Of a stretch of DNA of 64,000 nucleotides, positions 1 to 6,533 are shown one piece after another; position 1 is the stretch's first letter; each line of letters starts with the position of its first letter. Where the stretch lies: contig NZ_JAJFEQ010000006.1 in NCBI RefSeq assembly GCF_020707265.1, positions 351,847-415,846 on the forward strand, read 5' to 3'. A program made the position numbers and the translations under genes. This DNA comes from Massilia sp. IC2-477. Its GTDB lineage: Bacteria; Pseudomonadota; Gammaproteobacteria; Burkholderiales; Burkholderiaceae_D. The notes beneath the pieces are model-generated. The model saw only the letters and a program-made list of their open reading frames with translations. It was not told where the DNA came from and did no database searches.

Positions 1-22
1 AGCAGGCCTGCCGCCCGCCGCA

Positions 23-916
23 TCACAACGCCGCTCCGCGGAACACGCAGCGGCGGCGCAGCGTGGCGCCAGGGGCCAGCACCGTCAGGCCCGGATGGCC
101 GGGCAGGTTGTGCGCATTGATCGGGTGGTCGACCGGCTCGAAGCAGAAGAAGTCGCGCCCGGGCGGGGCATAGAGAATGAAGTAGTCCATGTCGGCCTGC
201 ACTTCCAGGGCCAGGCCGCGTGCCGGCCAGGCGATACGGGCGGCCCCATGCCAGCCCTCGAATACGTTGTCGACGCCGTCCTGCGGCAGCGATGCGGGAT
301 TGTCGAAACGCCACTGGGGAGGAATGTCCTGGCGCATCAGCGGCAGCTTGTCCGGGCCGGACATCCAGACGCTGTTGGCGCCTGCTTCCAGCAGGGCGCC
401 TCCCGGATCCGGCATCCAGGGATGCAGTCCGATCCCGAAGGGCAGCGCGGCGCGGCCGGCATTGCGCACGCTGACCTCCAGCACCAGCGCATCGTCGGCC
501 AGGGTGTAGCGTAGTTCCGCCGTGTAGGCGAAGGGTTCGGCGTCCCAGCGGTCCAGGCTCAGGACCAGGGAGGTGTCGTAGTGCGAAGCGACGCGCCAGG
601 GCTGCTGCCAGGCGTCGCCGTGGATCGGGCAAGGCTCCCCTTCCCGGTTCGGTTTCGGTACGTGGCGCGTGCCCGCGAAGGCGAAGCCGGAGGGCGCCAT
701 GCGGTTCGACCATGGCAGCAGGGGGAAGCAGGCCAGCTGCCCCGGCAGCGGCGTGCCGGCGCTGTCCGGCGCCAGCCCACGCAGCAGTTCCTGCGGCTGC
801 GCGCCGTCGCTGCCCAGCCAGTCGAGCCGCGCCAGGCCGCCTCCCACCTGCGGAACGATCTCCGCCAGCAGGCGGTCGTTGCGAAGCAGGAGCCGTTCCA
901 GCACGGGCGTCGGCAT
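23..916 (-). CDS. Aldose 1-epimerase family protein
   Basis: A 297-residue mutarotase-fold protein with no signal peptide, so cytoplasmic. The family interconverts alpha and beta anomers of aldoses. HGD in the first half, GLHPW in the middle and an FCFEPVDHP segment near the C-terminus fit the catalytic His/His/Glu pattern. The ATG at 916 was chosen because longer in-frame extensions run into udh; the udh stop lies 4 bases upstream, so the two genes are co-transcribed. Next to uronate dehydrogenase it may set the anomer of galacturonate that udh oxidises, but this substrate is inferred from neighbours only. Family call is firm, substrate is not. Confidence 0.88.
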   Translation of the reverse strand: MPTPVLERLLLRNDRLLAEIVPQVGGGLARLDWLGSDGAQPQELLRGLAPDSAGTPLPGQLACFPLLPWSNRMAPSGFAFAGTRHVPKPNREGEPCPIHGDAWQQPWRVASHYDTSLVLSLDRWDAEPFAYTAELRYTLADDALVLEVSVRNAGRAALPFGIGLHPWMPDPGGALLEAGANSVWMSGPDKLPLMRQDIPPQWRFDNPASLPQDGVDNVFEGWHGAARIAWPARGLALEVQADMDYFILYAPPGRDFFCFEPVDHPINAHNLPGHPGLTVLAPGATLRRRCVFRGAAL

Positions 917-920
917 CTGC

Positions 921-1739
921 TTAGTACTGTGGTCCGTCGAGCAGGAACTTGCCGCCCTGGTAGGTCGTCGTGACGTCGTCCTTGTCCGGGAACTCGGAGG
1001 TGTCCGGGAACAGGTGGGCGAACTTCGAGGAGCTGTCCTTCGGCTTGTAGCCCAGGTGCGAGGCCAGGCGGTTGTCCCACCAGACGCTGTCGTTGTCTGA
1101 CACGCCGTAGATGATGGTGTGGCCCACGCGCGGCGCGAACAGCGAGCAGCGCAGCATCTCGACCAGGTCGTCATACGAGAACCAGGTGCTCATCATGCGC
1201 TTGTTGGCCGGCTCCGGGAAGCTCGAGCCGATGCGGATGCAGACGGTCTCGATGCCGAAGCGGTCGTAGTAGTAGCGCCCCATCTGCTCGCCGAAGACCT
1301 TCGACAGGCCATAGTAACTGTCCGGGCGGGTCGGCGAATTCGCGTCCAGCACGGTGTTCACGTGGTGGTAGCCGATCGCGTGGTTCGAGCTGGCGAACAC
1401 CACGCGGCGGGTGCCGGCCTTGTGCAGGGCTTCGTACAGGTTGGCCACGCCCAGGATGTTGGCCTGCATGATCGGTTCGAAGGGCTTCTCGGTGGAGATG
1501 CCGCCGAAGTGCAGCACGGCGTCCACGCCTTCCAGCAGTTTCAGGACCGCTTCCTTGTCGGCCAGGTCGCACTGGACGATTTCCTCGCCCTCGCGCGCTT
1601 CGCCCATGTCGGCCACGTCGGACAGGCGCACGACCTCGGCCCAGGGCTTGATACGGTCACGCAGCACCTTGCCGAGGCCACCGGCGGCGCCGGTCAGCAG
1701 GATGCGTTTGAAGGGTTTGCCCTTTGCTGCTTGGGTCAT
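921..1739 (-). CDS. udh: Uronate dehydrogenase
   Basis: A 272-residue short-chain NAD-dependent dehydrogenase closely resembling characterised uronate dehydrogenases, which oxidise D-galacturonate or D-glucuronate to the aldaro-lactone (EC 1.1.1.203). Visible marks are the TGAAGGLG nucleotide loop near residue 18, CDLAD, HFGGIS, the FASSN segment and the YGLSK catalytic Tyr/Lys. The ATG at 1739 is preceded by AAGGAG; the open frame upstream is not needed. It is the first step of the oxidative hexuronate pathway and garD, two steps on, lies directly upstream on the same strand. A 216-bp gap containing a repeat element separates it from garD, so it may have its own promoter. Confidence 0.93.
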   Translation of the reverse strand: MTQAAKGKPFKRILLTGAAGGLGKVLRDRIKPWAEVVRLSDVADMGEAREGEEIVQCDLADKEAVLKLLEGVDAVLHFGGISTEKPFEPIMQANILGVANLYEALHKAGTRRVVFASSNHAIGYHHVNTVLDANSPTRPDSYYGLSKVFGEQMGRYYYDRFGIETVCIRIGSSFPEPANKRMMSTWFSYDDLVEMLRCSLFAPRVGHTIIYGVSDNDSVWWDNRLASHLGYKPKDSSSKFAHLFPDTSEFPDKDDVTTTYQGGKFLLDGPQY

Positions 1740-1786
1740 TGTTAACTCCTTAATCTTTGTGGCGTTACTGCCGCTACCCTTGTTGT

Positions 1787-1913
1787 CCGTAGGGTGGGCG
1801 GGTCTCCCGCCCACGCGTCCAACTCTCAGCCGCGCTGTGGCAGCGCATGCTCTAGTTGAACGCGTGGGGTAACCTGGTCCAGTGGACCAGGTTACGAGCC
1901 GCCCACCCTACGG
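1787..1913. repeat. GTAGGGTG-type palindromic intergenic element, copy A
   Basis: A 127-bp element bounded by perfect 15-bp terminal inverted repeats (CCGTAGGGTGGGCGG at 1787-1801 and its complement at 1899-1913). Inside are a second inverted repeat pairing CCCACGCGT with ACGCGTGGG and a 23-bp hairpin at 1871-1893. It fills most of the garD-udh gap. Copies B and C lie near 26.2 kb and 36.9 kb. No coding capacity is visible; it looks like a small non-autonomous element and could act as an RNA hairpin in the garD-udh transcript. Confidence 0.8.
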
Positions 1914-1954
1914 TTCCCGCAGATCACATGCCGCAGTCGTAACGCAATATTCTG

Positions 1955-3496
1955 TCAGGTCACCGGCGCCGGATTGAACAGCGCCAGCGCATTATGCAGT
2001 TTCCAGTGTTCGGCCCAGGTCTTGCGCCCGCTGGCCACGTCGAGGATCAGGCGGAACAGCTCCCAGCCCACATCCTCAATAGTAGCTTCTCCGCTGGCGA
2101 TGCGCCCGGCATTCACGTCCATCAGGTCGTGCCAGCGCTGGGCCAGCTCGGTGCGGGTGGCCACCTTGATGACCGGGACCGCCGCCAGGCCGTAGGGGGT
2201 GCCGCGGCCGGTGGTGAAGATGTGCACGTTCATGCCGGCGGCCATCTGCAGGGTGCCGCAGATGAAATCGCTGGCCGGGGTGGCGGCGTAGATCAGGCCC
2301 TTCTGCTGCAGCTTCTCGCCCGGCGACAGCACGCCGGTGATCGCGGTGGTGCCCGACTTGACGATCGAACCCATGGCCTTTTCCACGATGTTCGATAGGC
2401 CGCCCTTCTTGTTGCCGGGCGTGGTGTTGGCGCTGCGGTCGACGCCGCCGCGCACCAGGTAATCGTCGTACCACTGCATCTCGCGCACCATCGCCTCGGC
2501 GACTTCCGGCGTCGCGGCGCGTGCGGTCAGCTGGTCGATACCGTCGCGCACTTCAGTAATCTCGGAAAACATCACGGCGCCGCCGGCACGCACGATCAGG
2601 TCGGTGGCAAAGCCGACCGCCGGGTTGGCGGTCACGCCCGAGAAGGCGTCGCTGCCGCCGCACTGCACGCCGACCACCAGGTCGGATGCCGGGCAGGTGA
2701 CGCGCTGGCGCGCGTTCAGTTCCTGCAGGTGCTTTTCGGCGGTCTGCATCAGGTTGTCGATCATCGACATGAAGCCGACGTGCTGCTGGTCCTGCAGGGT
2801 AACGACCGAGGGCTCGGCGTTACCGATCGGGATCGCCCCGGCCGGGAACAGACGCGCCGGCGGCAGCTTCTCGCAGCCCAGGCTGACCACCATCACGCTG
2901 TCGCCGAAGTTCGGGTTGCGCGACAGGTTGCGGATGGTCTTGATCGGAATGTCCGCGCCCGGCGCGTCGATCGCGACGCCGCAGCCGTACACGTGCTCCA
3001 GCGCGACCACGTCTTCGACGTTCGGATAGCGCGGCAGCAGTTCTTCCTTGATGCGCTTGACCGCGTAGTCGATCACGCCCGAGACGCACTGCACGGTGCT
3101 GGTGATCGCCATGATGTTGCGGGTGCCGACCGAGCCGTCCTTGTTGCGGTAACCCTCGAAGGTGTAACCTTCCAGCGGTTCGCTGACCGCAAGCGCATGG
3201 GTGCCGATCGGCAGGTCGTCGAGCGAGCGCGCTGCGGGCATGCGCAGCACGCGCTCGGACACCCAGCTGCCGCGCGGGATCGGCGCGTTCGCATAGCCGA
3301 TCGTCACGCCGTAGCGGATGACAGGCTCGCCTTCGGCGAAATCGGTAAGCGCCACCTTGTGTCCCTGCGGGACGCCCTCGACGAGGGTCAGCCCGTCGGG
3401 GAAAACGGTGCCCGCGGGCAGTCCGCCGTCGTTGACGACGATTGCGACGTTGTCGCTGGCCTGCATGCGGATGGTGCGCGGAACTTGGGTGCTCAT
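1955..3496 (-). CDS. garD: Galactarate dehydratase
   Basis: A 513-residue protein that aligns by eye from end to end with E. coli GarD (EC 4.2.1.42), which dehydrates galactarate to 5-keto-4-deoxy-D-glucarate. It has the N-terminal SAF-like domain ([16 protein letters not shown], about residues 10-90), then [41 protein letters not shown] and a C-terminal LFNPAPVT identical to GarD. The ATG at 3496 was preferred to a start at 3541 because the family begins here. It is the leading gene of the minus arm, divergent from the GH105 gene across a 156-bp promoter region that carries the operator-like palindrome. Confidence 0.96.
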   Translation of the reverse strand: MSTQVPRTIRMQASDNVAIVVNDGGLPAGTVFPDGLTLVEGVPQGHKVALTDFAEGEPVIRYGVTIGYANAPIPRGSWVSERVLRMPAARSLDDLPIGTHALAVSEPLEGYTFEGYRNKDGSVGTRNIMAITSTVQCVSGVIDYAVKRIKEELLPRYPNVEDVVALEHVYGCGVAIDAPGADIPIKTIRNLSRNPNFGDSVMVVSLGCEKLPPARLFPAGAIPIGNAEPSVVTLQDQQHVGFMSMIDNLMQTAEKHLQELNARQRVTCPASDLVVGVQCGGSDAFSGVTANPAVGFATDLIVRAGGAVMFSEITEVRDGIDQLTARAATPEVAEAMVREMQWYDDYLVRGGVDRSANTTPGNKKGGLSNIVEKAMGSIVKSGTTAITGVLSPGEKLQQKGLIYAATPASDFICGTLQMAAGMNVHIFTTGRGTPYGLAAVPVIKVATRTELAQRWHDLMDVNAGRIASGEATIEDVGWELFRLILDVASGRKTWAEHWKLHNALALFNPAPVT

Positions 3497-3549
3497 GGTG
3501 TGGTGCCTTGTCGGTAGGTTCTTTTTCAGTATGCCATACAAGTTCGAAC

Positions 3550-3603
3550 GGTGGCTAGTCCACCTTGTGGTTTTGGTCGGACCAAATTAGAATGGCCTGA
3601 CCA
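3550..3603. promoter_or_regulatory. Divergent garD/GH105 promoter with GntR-type operators
   Basis: On the plus strand TTGTGG (3565-3570) and TAGAAT (3588-3593) are separated by 17 bp and fit a sigma-70 promoter for the GH105 gene. The spacer holds a perfect 15-bp palindrome, TTTGGTCGGACCAAA (3572-3586), and a degraded copy, TGGCCTGACCA, lies at 3593-3603. A further GGTGG/CCACC inverted repeat spans 3550-3564. The TGGTC-N-GACCA form is typical of operators for FadR-subfamily GntR regulators. Binding there should block polymerase. The regulator gene is not in the window. Confidence 0.62.
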
Positions 3604-3652
3604 AATATAAGTAGTCATACAGTAGTAAACACACAACGCCGACTGGAGACAC

Positions 3653-5065
3653 ATGAAGACGACCTTGCTGGCAGCCTCCGTTGCCACCCTTTTGGGCTGC
3701 GCCCTCGCCTGTGGTCCCGCCCTCGCCCAGGGTGGCCATTACCGCAATACCGACAACAAGAACCTGAAGGACGCGGCCGAAGGCACCTATCCGGTGCCCT
3801 ACAAGATGCCGGTGGCGGCGGAAGTCACGGCCCAGCTCAAGTCGATCCGCGCCTACATGGACAGTGCGACGCCCACCCGCATCATCAGCAAGAAGACGGG
3901 CGACCAGATCACCGACCTGAAGACCCCGAACGCCGATGCGATCTTCGAACCCAGCGCCGGCGACTACGGCATCCAGGTCTATGAGATGGGCGTGGTGCAT
4001 TCGGGCCTGCTGAAGGCGGCGGAAGCGACCGGCGACCAGAGCTTCACCGCGATGACCCAGCGCCACTTCCAGTTCTTCTCCCAGACCCTGCCCTATTTCC
4101 GCGCCCAGGAACAGAAGTTCCGCCTCGAACGGGCCAACAGCTTCTCGCGCTTCCTCGATCCGCGCTCGCTGGACGATTCCGGCTCGATGTGCGCCGCCCT
4201 GATCCGTGCGCGCCTGGCCAAGGTCGGACCGGACCTGAAGCCCATGATCGACGCCTGCAGCGACTGGGTCATCAACAAGCAGTTCCGCTTGGAGGACGGC
4301 ACGATGGCGCGCAAGCGTCCGCAGGAAGTCTCGCTGTGGGCCGACGACATGTACATGAGCATCCCGGCGCTGGCCGAGATGGGCCGCCTGACGGGCGACC
4401 GCAAGCACTTCGACGACGCCGTCAACAATGTGATGGGCATGTCGAGCCGCATGTTCAATCCGCAGCTGGGCATCTACACCCACGGCTGGCATGCCAACCA
4501 CCCGGACGCGCCGCGCTTCTACTGGGCGCGCGCCAACGGCTGGGCGGTGCTGGCCATGTCCGACCTGCTCGACGTGCTGCCAAAGGACCACCCGGGCTAC
4601 CCGAAGGTGCTGAACCAGCTGCGCGCCGCGATCAAGGGCATCTCGGAGCTGCAGTCGGGCACCGGCCTGTGGCACCAGATGATCGACCGCAACGACTCCT
4701 ACCTCGAAACCTCGGCCAGCGCCATATTCACCTACGTGATCGCGCACGCCGTCAACCAGGGCTGGGTCAGCCCGACCACCTACGGCTCGATCGCGCAGGC
4801 CGGCTGGACGGGCCTGTCGACCCGCATCACGGCGAAGGGCGAAGTGGAAGGCACCTGCGTCGGCACCACCCTGGCCGGCGACATGGTCTATTACTACAAC
4901 CGTCCGACCAGCGTGCATGCACTGCACGGCTATGGCCCGATGCTGCTAGCCGGCGCCGAGATCCTCAAGCTGATGAAGAATCCGGCTTTCGAGGTCCAGT
5001 ACAAGGTTCGCACGTATCATTACATGCCCAAAGGGGGCAAGACCGACTACCGCGAACACCATTGA
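3653..5065 (+). CDS. Exported glycoside hydrolase family 105 protein
   Basis: A 470-residue protein with a clear signal peptide (first about 26 residues, ending ALAQ), so periplasmic or secreted. The (alpha/alpha)6-barrel pattern matches GH105 unsaturated rhamnogalacturonyl/galacturonyl hydrolases (YteR/YesR-like), which remove the 4,5-unsaturated uronic acid left by pectate or rhamnogalacturonan lyases. Visible marks are WADDMYM with the likely catalytic Asp at 231-232 and the WARANGW segment at residues 291-297. It starts at an ATG just after GGAGAC, 18 bp before the DUF4861 gene, and is probably co-transcribed with it. Released unsaturated uronate could feed the cytoplasmic uronate pathway encoded by the divergent arm. 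Confidence 0.9.
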   Translation: MKTTLLAASVATLLGCALACGPALAQGGHYRNTDNKNLKDAAEGTYPVPYKMPVAAEVTAQLKSIRAYMDSATPTRIISKKTGDQITDLKTPNADAIFEPSAGDYGIQVYEMGVVHSGLLKAAEATGDQSFTAMTQRHFQFFSQTLPYFRAQEQKFRLERANSFSRFLDPRSLDDSGSMCAALIRARLAKVGPDLKPMIDACSDWVINKQFRLEDGTMARKRPQEVSLWADDMYMSIPALAEMGRLTGDRKHFDDAVNNVMGMSSRMFNPQLGIYTHGWHANHPDAPRFYWARANGWAVLAMSDLLDVLPKDHPGYPKVLNQLRAAIKGISELQSGTGLWHQMIDRNDSYLETSASAIFTYVIAHAVNQGWVSPTTYGSIAQAGWTGLSTRITAKGEVEGTCVGTTLAGDMVYYYNRPTSVHALHGYGPMLLAGAEILKLMKNPAFEVQYKVRTYHYMPKGGKTDYREHH

Positions 5066-5082
5066 GAAGAGGCGCCTGAACG

Positions 5083-6285
5083 ATGAAACGACTGATCCTT
5101 GCAGCTGTACTGACTTCCGCTCTGAACGCTTACGCCGCCGAGCGCCTGGCCGTCACCGTCCAGCATGACCTGTCCATCGCCCGTCCGTCCGAAACCATCA
5201 CGATCCCCTGGAGCGACGTGAACGCCGCGCTGCCGGGCGCGTTGATCCAGAAGATCGCGGTCAAGGATGCGAAGGGCAATGTACTGCCCCACCAGGTGAC
5301 CAATGTCGCGCCCCTGGCCAAGGACCCGAAGGGCGTCGGCGCCGCCTATGGCGAGCTGATTTTCCAGCACAGCTTCGTACCTGGCGAGAAGAGCGCCAGC
5401 TTCACGGTCGAGAAGATCGACACGGTCGCCCCGGTGTTCGCACAAAAGGCCTTTGCCCGCTACGTGCCGGAGCGCCTCGACGACTTCGGCTGGGAAAACG
5501 ACAAGATCGCGCACCGCACCTACGGCCCGGCTCTGGCCGCGCCCGCCCCCGCCGGCGTCACCAAGGAGGTGCTGGTCACCAGTGGCCTGGACCTGTGGTT
5601 CAAGCGCGTGCCATATCCGATCGTCGACCGCTGGTACAACAAGGGCCATGACCACTACCACAAGGACGAAGGTGAGGGCATGGACATGTACAACGTCGGC
5701 AAGTCGCGCGGCGCCGGCGGCACCGGCATCTGGGACGGCAAGCAGCTGTACACGAGCGTGAACTACGCCAGTTGGCGCGTGCTGGCCAACGGCCCGGTGC
5801 GCGCGGTCTTCGAGCTGCACTATGCAAGCTGGGACGCGGCCGGCAAGCAGGTCAGCGAGATCAAGCGCTTCACCGTCGACGCCGGCCAGCAGCTGGACCG
5901 CATCGACAGCACCTTCATTTACGAAGGCGCTGATCCGCTCACCGTCGCTGTGGGTCTCAACAAGAATCCGAGCGACAAGAACCAGGATCCGTCGATCACG
6001 GTCAAGCGCGAGGGTCCGGTGCTGCTGCAGTGGGTCGAGCAGAAGAGCAACGACGCCTTCGGCACCGCGGTGGTGGTGCCTGGGGCGGAAGGCTTCACCC
6101 AGGACCAGCTGAACGAACTGATCCTGGCCAAGGCCAGCTCCGGCAAGCCGCTGCGCTACTACGCCGGCGGCGCCTGGAGCCGCGCCGGCGAGATCACCTC
6201 GCTCGCGCAGTGGCAGAAGTACACGCAGGACGTGGCCGCCCGCGCTGGCAACCCGGTGCGCGTGACGCTCTCGCGCCAGCAGTAA
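5083..6285 (+). CDS. Exported DUF4861 family protein
   Basis: A 400-residue protein with a signal peptide (MKRLILAAVLTSALNAYA, cut near residue 19). The body, including FGWENDKIAHRTYGP, the VPYPIVDRWY segment, GHDHYHKDEGEGMDMYNVG and SRGAGGTG, is characteristic of DUF4861 proteins, which recur in pectin utilisation loci. The His/Asp/Glu-rich HDHYHKDEGEG stretch looks like a metal or catalytic site, but I cannot assign a reaction. It sits 18 bp after the GH105 gene and before the receptor, so a role in trimming or binding pectic oligosaccharides in the periplasm is inferred from context only. Confidence 0.8.
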   Translation: MKRLILAAVLTSALNAYAAERLAVTVQHDLSIARPSETITIPWSDVNAALPGALIQKIAVKDAKGNVLPHQVTNVAPLAKDPKGVGAAYGELIFQHSFVPGEKSASFTVEKIDTVAPVFAQKAFARYVPERLDDFGWENDKIAHRTYGPALAAPAPAGVTKEVLVTSGLDLWFKRVPYPIVDRWYNKGHDHYHKDEGEGMDMYNVGKSRGAGGTGIWDGKQLYTSVNYASWRVLANGPVRAVFELHYASWDAAGKQVSEIKRFTVDAGQQLDRIDSTFIYEGADPLTVAVGLNKNPSDKNQDPSITVKREGPVLLQWVEQKSNDAFGTAVVVPGAEGFTQDQLNELILAKASSGKPLRYYAGGAWSRAGEITSLAQWQKYTQDVAARAGNPVRVTLSRQQ

Positions 6286-6385
6286 GCTTTTCCTCCCCGA
6301 TGCGGCGCCCTCGCGCAGGGCGCCGCATGTCTTTTCAAGGCCTTACAACAAGGGCCATCTCCACGCAATATCCCCTTTGGCAGAG

Positions 6386-6470
6386 GTTGGACCAATTCAC
6401 GTATTTATTTGAATTGGATGGACCAGAATTGGTATTTCTGCATTAGAATCGCGGAACCGGCCTGACCAGA
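6386..6470 (+). promoter_or_regulatory. Putative operator/promoter region of the TonB receptor gene
   Basis: The 248-bp gap before the receptor contains several partial matches to the garD/GH105 operator: GGTTGGACCAATT at 6386-6398, TTGGATGGACCA at 6415-6426 and GGCCTGACCAGAT near 6459-6471. The last repeats the GGCCTGACCA of 3594-3603. An inverted repeat CCAATTC (6392-6398)/GAATTGG (6411-6417) is also present. TAGAAT at 6444-6449 repeats the -10 box of the GH105 promoter; no convincing -35 is seen. The shared words suggest the same regulator controls both transcripts. Confidence 0.5.
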
Positions 6471-6533
6471 TAAATACGCCGATGCGGCGTGCGCCCAGCT
6501 GCGCACCGCCAGGATAAAACGCATGGAGACAGC

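Noticed and set aside
3587..4927. 446-codon open frame on the minus strand
   Set aside because: Antisense to the GH105 gene, which has a signal peptide, ribosome site and family motifs.
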